A stretch of 18,723 bases of DNA from Pseudomonadota bacterium (GCA_023388955.1 JAEWFH010000047.1:1-18723), one strand, 5' to 3'; shown: positions 7,759-15,307, counted from the first letter of the stretch. Notes: generated by a model not told the origin, from the letters alone. Numbers and translations: made by a program.

Positions 7759-9927
7759 ATGAACCTTCCCCACTCCCGTTTCCGTCCCACCCTGATCGCC
7801 CTCGCCCTTGCGGTCGCACTCCCGTCGACCGTGCATGCAGAAGCCGCCGCGCGCCCTGGACCGGCCCCCGCCCCGGCGCCCGATGCCACCGACCTGGATG
7901 CGGTCGTGGTCACCGCGTCGGGCTTCGAGCAAATGGTCCGCGAGGCCCCGGCCAGCATCAGCGTGATCACCCGCGAGGAGCTGGAAACCCGCCCGGTACA
8001 CTCGCTGGCCGACGTGCTGGTGGACGTGGAGGGCGTCGACGTGGGCGTGGGCGTGGACAAGACCGGCGCACCGCAGATCAGCCTGCGCGGCATGCCCTCG
8101 GAGTACACCCTGGTGCTGATCGACGGTCGTCGCCAGAACACCTCCGGCAACGTCGCACCGAACAACTTCGGCAACACCGCCAACAGCTTCATCCCGCCGA
8201 TGTCGGCGATCGACCGCATCGAGGTCATCCGCGGGCCGATGTCGACCCTGTACGGCTCGGACGCGATGGGCGGGGTGATCAACATCATCACCCGCAAGGT
8301 CGGCGATGCCTGGGCCGGCAGCGCCGGGGCGCAGCTCACCGTGCAGGAGGACGATGCGTTCGGCGACCAGCGCGGCGCCGAGTTCTACCTCCATGGCCCG
8401 CTGGTGGCCGACCGCCTCGGACTGGCGGTGCGCGGCAGCTGGACCGAACGCGACGCGGCGCATGTCCAGTACACCGACGAGGCCGGCGAAGAGGTCGAGC
8501 CATGGATGGGCGCCAACCCCGTCCAGGCCCGGCGCCACAACGCCGGCGCACGGCTTTCGTTCGCCCCCAACGAGTTCCACGACCTCTGGCTGGACGTGTC
8601 GGCCCAGCGGCAGAAGTTCGACAACAGCGAAGGCCAGATGGGCACGCTGGGCAGCGGCGGCTATGGGGAGACCTTGCGCTTTGACCGCGACCAGGCGCTC
8701 CTGGCCTGGGACGGCCGCTTCGAACGCTTCGCGGTCGAGGCCAGCCTGCAGCAGGTCTCCACCGAGACCCACGGCCGGCTGCTGCCCGCCGGCGTCGACG
8801 GCGCCGGCGGCCCGCGCCGGCTGGAGAACGAGAACCGCATCGCCGAGCTGAAGCTGGTGACCGGCCTCGGCGACCACACCCTGACCACCGGCGGCCAGTA
8901 CCTCGAGGCCGAACTGGTGGATGGTGTGGTCGGTGCGCCGTTCGAGTTCGAGCAGTGGGCGCTGTTCGCCGAGGACGAGTGGCGCCTCAACGACGCCCTG
9001 GGCCTCACCCTCGGCCTGCGCCACGACGACCACAGCGTGTTCGGCGGGCACCTCAGCCCGCGTGCCTACCTGGTCTGGAACGCGAGCGCCGAGTGGGTGG
9101 TCAAGGGCGGTTACAGCGAAGGCTACCGCTCCCCCAACGTCGAGGAGCTGACCCCCGGCATCCGCGGTTTCGGTGGACAGGGCACGATCCCGCTGATCGG
9201 CTCGCCCGGCCTCAAGCCCGAAACCAGCGCCACCACCGAGCTGGGCGTCTACTACGCCAACGCCGCCGGTTTCAGCGCCAACCTGACCGTGTTCAACAAC
9301 GACTTCGAGGACAAGATCGCCTCGGGCACCCCGATCACCAACTGCGCCTACGGCCTGAGCGCCGACGAGTACGCGGCGGCGGACTTCGGCGGCATGGACT
9401 GCTTCGACGCCGGCTTCTTCCCGCGCGCCCCCACCCTGGGCCAGAGCGTAAACATCGACAGCGCGGTCACCCGGGGCGCCGAGTTCGCCATGCGCATGCC
9501 GCTGGCACGGACGTGGGAGGTGAGCCTCAACTACACCCACACCGACAGCGAGCAGGAGAGCGGCGACGATGCCGGCCAGCCGCTGACCAACACTCCGCGC
9601 CACCTGCTCAACACCGCGCTGCACTGGACGCCGTCCACCGACCTGTCGCTGTACCTGCGCGGCGAGTACCGCAGCGCGCGCTACCGTGGCGCCGGTGCGG
9701 CCCAGGACCAGCTCGGGGACTACAAGCCGTACTCGCAGTTCCACCTGGGCGGGCGCTACCAGCTCAACGACCAGGTCAGCCTCAACGCCGCCCTCCACAA
9801 TGTGTTCGACAAGGACTTCGTGGACTACCTGCCCTATGACAACAACGGCACCCTGGCCTGGGCCAACAGCCGCAGCACCAGCGAGGCCGGGCGCCGGCTG
9901 TGGCTGTCGGTGAACGTGGACTTCTGA
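7759..9927 (+). CDS. TonB-dependent receptor, CirA/FepA-like
   Basis: This is a second outer-membrane receptor of 722 residues. It has a signal peptide (hydrophobic 11-26, likely cut after VHA27), a proline/alanine linker (32-42), a TonB box around TDLDAVVVTASG (44-55), a plug with IDRIEVIRGPMSTLYGSDAMGG and NIITRK, and a barrel ending VDF. YRSPNVEEL, LKPETS and NYTHTDSEQ near the C-terminal half resemble CirA, which takes up catecholate breakdown products in E. coli. Substrate is not provable from sequence. The ATG at 7759 is the first with a signal peptide; the open frame upstream to 6406 is antisense-like shadow over fiu and piuC. No strong Shine-Dalgarno sequence is seen. The stop is 4 bases before the PepSY gene, tying this receptor to the reductase genes. 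Confidence 0.9.
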   Translation: MNLPHSRFRPTLIALALAVALPSTVHAEAAARPGPAPAPAPDATDLDAVVVTASGFEQMVREAPASISVITREELETRPVHSLADVLVDVEGVDVGVGVDKTGAPQISLRGMPSEYTLVLIDGRRQNTSGNVAPNNFGNTANSFIPPMSAIDRIEVIRGPMSTLYGSDAMGGVINIITRKVGDAWAGSAGAQLTVQEDDAFGDQRGAEFYLHGPLVADRLGLAVRGSWTERDAAHVQYTDEAGEEVEPWMGANPVQARRHNAGARLSFAPNEFHDLWLDVSAQRQKFDNSEGQMGTLGSGGYGETLRFDRDQALLAWDGRFERFAVEASLQQVSTETHGRLLPAGVDGAGGPRRLENENRIAELKLVTGLGDHTLTTGGQYLEAELVDGVVGAPFEFEQWALFAEDEWRLNDALGLTLGLRHDDHSVFGGHLSPRAYLVWNASAEWVVKGGYSEGYRSPNVEELTPGIRGFGGQGTIPLIGSPGLKPETSATTELGVYYANAAGFSANLTVFNNDFEDKIASGTPITNCAYGLSADEYAAADFGGMDCFDAGFFPRAPTLGQSVNIDSAVTRGAEFAMRMPLARTWEVSLNYTHTDSEQESGDDAGQPLTNTPRHLLNTALHWTPSTDLSLYLRGEYRSARYRGAGAAQDQLGDYKPYSQFHLGGRYQLNDQVSLNAALHNVFDKDFVDYLPYDNNGTLAWANSRSTSEAGRRLWLSVNVDF

Positions 9928-9931
9928 GCCC

Positions 9932-10573
9932 ATGGCCACCCGCCCCGCCGCCAACGCCGACGCCGCCCGGGCCGCAAGCCGCTCCTGGTGGCTCAAGACC
10001 CTGCACCGCTGGCACTGGATCAGTGCCGCGGTGAGCCTGGCCGGGCTGCTGGTGTTCGCGGTGACCGGGATCACCCTCAACCATGCCGCCCAGATCGGTG
10101 CCAGCGCCGAGGTCAGCACGGTCACCGGGACCCTGCCACCGGCGATCCTGGAGCAGCTGGCGACCGAGCCCGTGGACGCGGCCCTGCCCGGCCCGGTCGC
10201 CGCCTGGCTGGCCGATACGCACGGGGTCCGTGCCGGCGGACGCGACGGGGAGTGGGATGACCTGGAGGTCTATGTCTCCCTGCCCCGGCCCGGCGGCGAT
10301 GCCTGGCTGGCGATCGACCGCGGGACCGGTGATTTCGAGTACGAGCGCACCAGCCGCGGTGCCATCGCCTGGCTCAACGATTTGCACAAGGGCCGCAACA
10401 CCGGCGCCGCCTGGCGCTGGTTCATCGACCTGCTCGCCGTCGCCTGCGTGCTGTTCGCGTTGACCGGCCTGTGGCTGCTGTGGCTGCACGCCCGCCAGCG
10501 CACCTCCACCTGGCCGCTGGTGGCATCGGGCCTGGTGTTGCCGGTGCTGCTGATCCTGCTGTTCATGCATTGA
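9932..10573 (+). CDS. PepSY-associated transmembrane protein (putative heme/electron-transfer subunit)
   Basis: This 213-residue inner-membrane protein has three predicted membrane segments (about 30-50, 163-184 and 193-212) and a periplasmic PepSY-like region (about 52-160). It resembles the PepSY_TM_like group. Histidines sit at both membrane edges: H25 and H28 in LHRWHW before helix 1, H51 in TLNHAAQ just after it, and H152 in NDLHKGR before helix 2. Related PepSY membrane reductases such as FoxB bind heme through such histidines and reduce ferric siderophores, so transmembrane electron transfer is the likely role (inference). The gene starts 4 bases after the receptor and 12 bases before the DUF2271 gene. 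Start ATG 9932 gives a positively charged cytoplasmic N-terminus, as expected. Confidence 0.82.
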   Translation: MATRPAANADAARAASRSWWLKTLHRWHWISAAVSLAGLLVFAVTGITLNHAAQIGASAEVSTVTGTLPPAILEQLATEPVDAALPGPVAAWLADTHGVRAGGRDGEWDDLEVYVSLPRPGGDAWLAIDRGTGDFEYERTSRGAIAWLNDLHKGRNTGAAWRWFIDLLAVACVLFALTGLWLLWLHARQRTSTWPLVASGLVLPVLLILLFMH

Positions 10574-10585
10574 CCCGAGGACGCC

Positions 10586-11101
10586 ATGACCCTTTCCCGA
10601 CTTGCCCTGCTCGCCGCCCTCGCCCTGCCGGCCACCGCGCCCGCCTCGGGCCTGGACATCACCCTGGAGATCCCGCGCCTGGACGTGGCCGAGTACCACC
10701 GGCCCTACGTGGCGGTGTGGGTCGAGCGCCCCGACCACAGCGTCGCCGCCAACCTCGCGGTCTGGTACGACGACGACATGGCCAACGACGAGGGCACCAA
10801 GTGGCTCAAGGACATGCGCCAGTGGTGGCGGCGCAGCGGCCGGGGCCTGTCGATGCCGGTCGATGGCGTCAGCGGCGCCACCCGCCCGGTGGGCCAGCAC
10901 CAGCTGCGTTTCGAGGCCGGCCAGGCGCCCTTGGGCACGCTGGCCACCGGCGAGTACGAGCTGGTCGTGGAAGCCGCCCGCGAGGTCGGCGGGCGCGAAG
11001 TGGTCCGCATTCCGTTTACCTGGCCGGCCGATTCCGCACGGCAGGCCAGCGCGAAGGGGACGAGCGAGCTCGGCAACGTCCGCCTGACCGTCCGTCCCTG
11101 A
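10586..11101 (+). CDS. Secreted DUF2271 protein with a flavinylation motif
   Basis: This 171-residue protein has a signal peptide (hydrophobic 5-18, cut near A20-S21) and a beta-rich mature domain of the DUF2271 type. It contains DGVSGAT at residues 93-99, which fits the Dxx(S/T)GA(T/S) consensus of proteins that receive covalent FMN from ApbE; T99 would carry the flavin. A tryptophan cluster (W73, W80, W81) precedes it. The apbE gene is two genes downstream, and a flavodoxin/reductase ends the cluster, so this is the likely periplasmic electron carrier or ferric reductase. Start ATG 10586 has GAGG at 10577-10580. Flavinylation is predicted from motif and context, not shown. Confidence 0.85.
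   Translation: MTLSRLALLAALALPATAPASGLDITLEIPRLDVAEYHRPYVAVWVERPDHSVAANLAVWYDDDMANDEGTKWLKDMRQWWRRSGRGLSMPVDGVSGATRPVGQHQLRFEAGQAPLGTLATGEYELVVEAAREVGGREVVRIPFTWPADSARQASAKGTSELGNVRLTVRP
10862..10882 (+). other. Predicted ApbE flavinylation site (DGVSGAT) in the DUF2271 gene
   Basis: The seven codons encode residues 93-99 of the DUF2271 protein. D93, S96, G97, A98 and T99 match the Dxx(S/T)GA(T/S) consensus; the threonine codon at 10880-10882 would be the FMN attachment point. Confidence 0.75.
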
Positions 11102-11141
11102 TCCCGCCCCGCCACACCCCATTCGAAGAAAGGAGTTCCCG

Positions 11142-11957
11142 ATGAAGCTGCGACTCGCCGGCGTTGCCGCCACCCTGGCCCTGACCCTGGGCACCGCCCT
11201 CCCCGCCCAGGCCCACAAGGCCTGGCTGCGGCCTTCCGCCACCGTGCTGTCGGAGACCGGCACCTGGGTGACCGTCGATGCGGCGGTGTCCAACGACCTG
11301 TTCTACTTCAACCACGTGCCGTTGCGGCTGGACAACCTGCAGGTCACCGCTCCCGACGGCACCGCGCTGGAGCCGGCGAACCCGGCCACGGGCAAGTACC
11401 GCAGCGTGTTCGACCTGCAGCTGCCGCAGGAAGGCACCTACCGCCTGGCGGTGGTCAACGACGGGCTGTTCGCGCGCTACACCCTGGACGGGGAGTCGAA
11501 GCGCTGGCGTGGCAGCGCGGCGGAGTTCGAGACCGGGATCCCGGCCGGCGCCACCGACGTGGAAGCGTCCCAGACCCTGAGCCGGGTGGAGACCTTCGTC
11601 ACCGTCGGCGCGCCCAGCCTGGGCGTGTTCCAGGCCAGCGGCGAGGGCATCGAACTGGTCCCGGTGACCCATCCCAACGACCTGTACGCCGGCGAAGCCG
11701 CCACCTTCCAGCTGCTGCTCGACGGCGAACCCGCCGCCGGGCTGGAGGTCGAGATCGTCCCCGGCGCCACCCGCTACCGCGACAGCCAGGACAGCATCGC
11801 AGTGGTCACTGGCGCCGACGGCCGCTTCGAAGTGACCTGGCCGGCCGCCGGCATGTACTGGCTGGAGACCGGCAGCAGCGATGATCGCACCTCGCTGCCG
11901 CAGGCCGCACAGCGCCGCCTGGGCTACGTGGCGACCTTCGAAGTGCTGCCGCTCTGA
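11142..11957 (+). CDS. Secreted DUF4198 protein
   Basis: This 271-residue periplasmic protein has a clear signal peptide (LTLGTALPAQA, cut after A24) and beta-sandwich features typical of DUF4198, a family related to NikM-type metal-uptake components. Cleavage after AQA would leave histidine H25 as the first mature residue (HKAWLRPS), and a free N-terminal histidine could bind a metal ion. The C-terminal part (about 170-265) looks like an Ig-like domain, with DGRFEVTWPAAGMYWLET. It has the best ribosome binding site in the cluster, AAGAAAGGAG ending 7 nt before the ATG, so it may be made in excess. It sits 40 bases after the DUF2271 gene and 3 bases before apbE. Function is unknown; a metal-binding or chaperone role is inference. 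Confidence 0.85.
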   Translation: MKLRLAGVAATLALTLGTALPAQAHKAWLRPSATVLSETGTWVTVDAAVSNDLFYFNHVPLRLDNLQVTAPDGTALEPANPATGKYRSVFDLQLPQEGTYRLAVVNDGLFARYTLDGESKRWRGSAAEFETGIPAGATDVEASQTLSRVETFVTVGAPSLGVFQASGEGIELVPVTHPNDLYAGEAATFQLLLDGEPAAGLEVEIVPGATRYRDSQDSIAVVTGADGRFEVTWPAAGMYWLETGSSDDRTSLPQAAQRRLGYVATFEVLPL

Positions 11958-11960
11958 CCC

Positions 11961-13004
11961 ATGGTTTCCCGCCTGCCCCTCGCCACGACCCTGTCCGGGT
12001 TGCTGACCGGCCTGCTCGCCCTGCTGCCGTCCCCGGCCAGCAGCGCCGCGGAACTGCAGCACATGGCGGGGCGGACGATGGGCACCACCTGGTCGGTCAC
12101 CCTGGAGGTGGACGAAGACCGCCTCCCCACCCTGCGCGCAGGCGTCGAGGACCGGCTCGACCAGGTGGTGGCGCAGATGAGCACCTGGGAACCGGACTCA
12201 AACCTCAGCCGCTACAACCGCGCGCCCGCCGGGAGCTGGCACGCGCTGCCAGCCGAAACGCTCCAGGTGATGGAGGCCGCGCTGGACCTGGCGGAAGCCA
12301 GCCGGGGCGCCTTCGACCCGACGGTGGGGCCGCTGGTGGACGCCTGGGGCTACGGCCCGGCCGGGCCACTGGAGGCCGGTGTCACGCCGGATGCCGATGC
12401 GCTGGCCCTGGCGCGGGCACGGGTGGGCTGGCAGCGCCTGCGACTCGACGATGGCGGGCGGCTGCTGCAGCCTGGCGAGGTGCGGGTGGACCTGTCGGCG
12501 ATCGCCAAGGGCTTCGCCGTGGACCGGGTGGCCGAATGGCTGCTCGCCGAAGGCGTCGACGCGTTCCTGGCCGAAGTCGGCGGCGAGCTGCGCGGCCACG
12601 GCCACAAGCCCGGTGGCAGCCCATGGCGGGTGGCGGTCGAGCGACCGGCCCCGGATGACTCGCGCTTGGACGACGTGCAGCTGGTGGTCCGCCTGGACGG
12701 GCTGTCCATCGCCACCTCCGGCGACTACCGGCGCCGCGACCGGGTCGGCGGCCACCTGGTCAGCCACCTGGTCGATCCGCGCAGCGGCGAGCCCGTCACC
12801 CACCCGCTGGCCGCGGTGACCGTCCTGCACCCGCAGGCGATGCACGCCGACGCGCTGGCCACCACCCTGCACGTACTGGGGCCGCGGGAAGGCCTGGAAT
12901 GGGCGAGGTCGCGTGGGCTGGCGGCCCTGCTGGTGTGGCGCAACGGGAACGGATTCGCAAGTGCAATGACCGACGCCTTCGCAACGCACGTGGAGGCGCC
13001 TTGA
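11961..13004 (+). CDS. apbE: ApbE, FAD:protein FMN transferase
   Basis: This exported enzyme transfers FMN from FAD to a threonine or serine of a target protein. The 347-residue protein has an N-terminal signal peptide (about 1-29, no lipobox cysteine) and the usual ApbE blocks: MGTTWSV (40-46), MSTWEPDSNLSRYN (73-86), FDPTVGPLVDAWGYGP (118-133), VDLSAIAKGFAVD (176-188), EVGGELRGHG (205-214), SIATSGDYR (249-257), SHLVDPRSG (268-276) and DALATT (297-302), whose D297 and T301 match the Mg-binding positions. The probable target is the DUF2271 protein encoded two genes upstream, which carries the recognition motif. It starts 3 bases after the DUF4198 gene, and its stop overlaps the start of the reductase gene. 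Confidence 0.96.
   Translation: MVSRLPLATTLSGLLTGLLALLPSPASSAAELQHMAGRTMGTTWSVTLEVDEDRLPTLRAGVEDRLDQVVAQMSTWEPDSNLSRYNRAPAGSWHALPAETLQVMEAALDLAEASRGAFDPTVGPLVDAWGYGPAGPLEAGVTPDADALALARARVGWQRLRLDDGGRLLQPGEVRVDLSAIAKGFAVDRVAEWLLAEGVDAFLAEVGGELRGHGHKPGGSPWRVAVERPAPDDSRLDDVQLVVRLDGLSIATSGDYRRRDRVGGHLVSHLVDPRSGEPVTHPLAAVTVLHPQAMHADALATTLHVLGPREGLEWARSRGLAALLVWRNGNGFASAMTDAFATHVEAP
12992..12996 (+). promoter_or_regulatory. Shine-Dalgarno GGAGG supporting a TTG start
   Basis: GGAGG lies 4 nt before TTG 13001, which overlaps the apbE stop as TTGA. This favours the TTG over the first downstream in-frame ATG at 13061, which has no comparable site. Confidence 0.5.
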
Positions 13005-14494
13005 ACACCGCCACCGGAACCCTGCCCCCGGCGGCGCGCCGCCGGCTGGACGCCGGCACCATGGGCAACTGGCTCTTGGTCATGTTGCTGGTCGCGCTGA
13101 CGGCCACCCTCGCCCTCGTCCAGGTCGAACCCTGGCAGTGGCAGCTGCCGTCCGGCGCCCGGCTGTGGGGTGCGGGCGCCCTGCTGCTTGGCCACGCCGC
13201 GCTGATCGGGGTCGTGCGCATCCGCCGTGACGACGCTGCCGGCCTGGAACATGCCGGCTTCGTCGAGCCTGCACATGCCGACTGGGTGGTCGCCCATGCC
13301 AGCCAGACCGGCCAGGCGGAGATCCTCGCCGGCCTGGCCGCCACTGCGCTGCGCGCGCCCGGCCACGCCGTCGCACTGGTGCCGTTGTCGGCACTGGATC
13401 CAACCACCCTGCACCAGGTCCGCAAGCTGCTGGTGGTCGCCAGCACCACCGGCGAGGGCGACCCGCCGGACAACGCCTGGTCCTTCGTGCGCCGTTGCAT
13501 GGGCGACGCTTCGCTGCGCCTGGACCGGCTCGAGTACGGCCTGCTCGCGCTGGGCGACCGGGCCTACGGCGACTTCTGCGCCTTTGGCCACATGCTCGAC
13601 GACTGGCTGCGCAGCACCGGCGCACGACCGCTGTTCGAGACGATCGAAGTGGACGACTCCGACGTGGATGCGTTGCGGCGCTGGGACGTGGAACTGGGCC
13701 GGCTCGGCGCCGTCCTGCCTGCAGGCGCGCCCGGTCCGGCGCAAACGCAAGCATGGCGGTTGCACTCGCGCAGCGTGCTCAATCCCGGCAGTCCCGGCGC
13801 GTCGGTGCACGACCTGGTGCTTGAGCCGGTGGCCACGCCGGCTCCCACCTGGGAGGCGGGGGACATCGCGGTCGTGCAGCCGCCGGGCTGCGATTCGACA
13901 CGCGAGTATTCCATCGCCTCGGTGCCTTCCGAAGGCCGGCTGCGGCTGCTGGTACGCGAGCAGTCCCGTGCCGACGGCAGCCCGGGACTTGGCAGCAGCT
14001 GGCTCGCCCACGGCCTGGCCGTCGGTACGGAACTGCCGGTGCGCCTGCGCAGCAATCCGCGCTTCCACGCACCGCCCGATGCCCGCCCGCTGGTGCTGGT
14101 CGGCAACGGCACCGGCGTGGCGGGATTGCGGGCACTGCTGCGGTCCCGCATCGATGCCGGCCACCACCGCAACTGGCTGCTGTTCGGCGAGCGCACTGCC
14201 GCGCATGACTTCCATTACGGCGCGGAGCTCGGAGCATGGCAGGCCGCCGGCGCCCTGGCACGGCTGGAACTGGCGTTCTCCCGCGATCCCGGCGAACTGC
14301 ACTACGTACAGGACCTGGTCACCCGCCACGGCAGCGAGCTGAAGCGGTGGGTCGCGGACGGCGCCTCGATATACGTGTGCGGCAGCCTGCGCGGCATGGC
14401 GCCCGGAGTGGACGCCGCCCTGGAAGCGCTGCTGGGCCGCGAGGTGCTCGACGAACTGGCCGCGAGCGGCCGCTACTGCCGCGACGTCTACTGA
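13001..14494 (+). CDS. Membrane-anchored flavodoxin/ferredoxin-NADP reductase flavoprotein (sulfite reductase alpha-like)
   Basis: This 497-residue diflavin reductase has two N-terminal membrane helices (about 23-42 and 54-73), then a cytoplasmic flavodoxin domain and an FNR domain. FMN motifs are SQTGQAE (101-107) and STTGEGDPPDN (148-158), with GDRAYGDFCAFG (185-196). FAD is bound at REYSIASVP (301-309). NADPH motifs are VGNGTGVAG (367-375) and YVCGS (458-462), and the chain ends in tyrosine (CRDVY). It should take electrons from NADPH and pass them to the membrane, most likely to the PepSY protein. It is not a true sulfite reductase subunit, as no hemoprotein partner is present. The TTG start at 13001 overlaps the apbE stop; ATG 13061 is the alternative but would shorten the lead into helix 1. 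Confidence 0.9.
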   Translation: MNTATGTLPPAARRRLDAGTMGNWLLVMLLVALTATLALVQVEPWQWQLPSGARLWGAGALLLGHAALIGVVRIRRDDAAGLEHAGFVEPAHADWVVAHASQTGQAEILAGLAATALRAPGHAVALVPLSALDPTTLHQVRKLLVVASTTGEGDPPDNAWSFVRRCMGDASLRLDRLEYGLLALGDRAYGDFCAFGHMLDDWLRSTGARPLFETIEVDDSDVDALRRWDVELGRLGAVLPAGAPGPAQTQAWRLHSRSVLNPGSPGASVHDLVLEPVATPAPTWEAGDIAVVQPPGCDSTREYSIASVPSEGRLRLLVREQSRADGSPGLGSSWLAHGLAVGTELPVRLRSNPRFHAPPDARPLVLVGNGTGVAGLRALLRSRIDAGHHRNWLLFGERTAAHDFHYGAELGAWQAAGALARLELAFSRDPGELHYVQDLVTRHGSELKRWVADGASIYVCGSLRGMAPGVDAALEALLGREVLDELAASGRYCRDVY

Positions 14495-15102
14495 GCCCCG
14501 CCTGCAACGGACGAAAGCCGCACCAGCAGGGCCTCGCCATGGCCTTCCAGTTGCTGCCGCACGCGCTCTGCGCCGTCCGGCACGAGCAGGCTGTCACCCG
14601 CCTCCAGCACGTCGCCTGCCCTGCCATTGCCTGTCCCGCCATTGCCCAGCCACGCCTGGCCCGCCAGCAGGTGCAGCAGCCAGGTGCTGCCCTGCCCGGC
14701 AAACAGCACCATCGACCCGACCAGCGGGCGGTGCCACAGTTCGGCCTCGACCCGGCCACGGCACCACATCAGGTTGAAGGCCCGCACCGGGCCACCGCGC
14801 GGGACGCCGCGCACCGCCGCTTCGCCCGGATACCCGTGGCGGCCATGCGGGGGCTCCAGCGACACGGTCCCCCCTTCGAACTCCAGGTCCAGCCCGTCAC
14901 CGGAGAGCAGTACCTGCTCCCGATCCACGCCGGGGAGGCGGGAAAACGCCGCCGGTCCATCGATCTCGGCGATCGACACGCGCCAGTCCCAGGTGCCTGC
15001 CGGGCCATCGCGACGCACGATCTCCCGGGTCCAGCCGGCGCCGTTGTGCCAGCGTTCGCGCCGGTAGCCGTTGGCGGGGAGCAGGAGGGGATGGGCTTGC
15101 AT
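14488..15102 (-). CDS. HutD/Ves family cupin protein
   Basis: This 204-residue cytoplasmic protein belongs to the HutD/Ves (DUF886) bicupin family. Family features are NGAGWTREIV (20-29), WDWRVSIAEIDGPAAFSRLPGVDR (38-61) and LLSGDGLDLEFEG. HutD is linked to histidine use in Pseudomonas and Ves to cold response in E. coli, but the biochemical role is unclear and no hut genes are here. The start MQAHPLLLP at 15102 fits the family N-terminus; upstream in-frame codons read through GC-rich spacer. No Shine-Dalgarno sequence is seen. It converges on the reductase gene with a 7-base overlap of coding ends, leaving no room for a terminator between them. Confidence 0.85.
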   Translation of the reverse strand: MQAHPLLLPANGYRRERWHNGAGWTREIVRRDGPAGTWDWRVSIAEIDGPAAFSRLPGVDREQVLLSGDGLDLEFEGGTVSLEPPHGRHGYPGEAAVRGVPRGGPVRAFNLMWCRGRVEAELWHRPLVGSMVLFAGQGSTWLLHLLAGQAWLGNGGTGNGRAGDVLEAGDSLLVPDGAERVRQQLEGHGEALLVRLSSVAGGAQ

Positions 15103-15131
15103 CGCGGACCGGACGACCGGGAACGGCACCG

Positions 15132-15162
15132 AGTGTAATCGCCGCCGTCGCCGGCCGGGACA
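15132..15162 (-). promoter_or_regulatory. Tentative promoter for the HutD/Ves gene
   Basis: On the minus strand TTGTCC (15157-15162) and TACACT (15132-15137) are separated by 19 nt, each matching sigma-70 boxes at 4 of 6 positions. The leader to ATG 15102 would be about 22 nt. The spacer is longer than ideal, so this is weak. Confidence 0.3.
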
Positions 15163-15166
15163 AGGA

Positions 15167-15198
15167 CCGCCCGTCGCGAGTCCGTTCGCGACGGGCGG
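15167..15198 (-). terminator. Strong hairpin, likely terminator after the ComEA-like gene
   Basis: A perfect 13-bp stem (15167-15179 with 15186-15198) closes a 6-nt loop. It lies between two minus-strand genes, 109 bases after the ComEA-like stop and before the HutD/Ves gene. The minus-strand tail is TCCTTGTC, only partly T-rich, so it may be a weak intrinsic terminator or a bidirectional structure. The remaining spacer (15199-15307) has smaller hairpins at 15217-15230 (CCCCGG/CCGGGG) and 15250-15268 (GGGGAC/GTCCCC) and no gene that I can support. Confidence 0.55.
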
Positions 15199-15307
15199 GT
15201 ACACGGTCCGGGTCTCCCCCGGTGCCGGGGCTTCCTGCCACCGGCGGCTGGGGACGCGGGAAGTCCCCTTGCACGGGCCAGGCGCCGCCCCGTCCGCACG
15301 CGCGGAC

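Noticed and set aside
4619..7819. Very long minus-strand open frame (1066 codons) antisense to fiu and piuC
   Set aside because: It is explained by high GC at third positions of the plus-strand genes. Composition is rich in Ala, Gly, Val, Arg and Gln with no motif, and the plus strand has clear receptor and dioxygenase motifs.
7648..10125. Minus-strand open frame of 825 codons antisense to the second receptor
   Set aside because: Same GC-driven shadow effect; no domain or signal visible, and it spans the boundaries of several real genes.
13001..14494. Sulfite reductase (CysJ) in assimilatory sulfur metabolism
   Set aside because: It has two N-terminal membrane helices, is shorter than CysJ, and no CysI hemoprotein is nearby. 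The ApbE/DUF2271/PepSY context points to membrane electron transfer.
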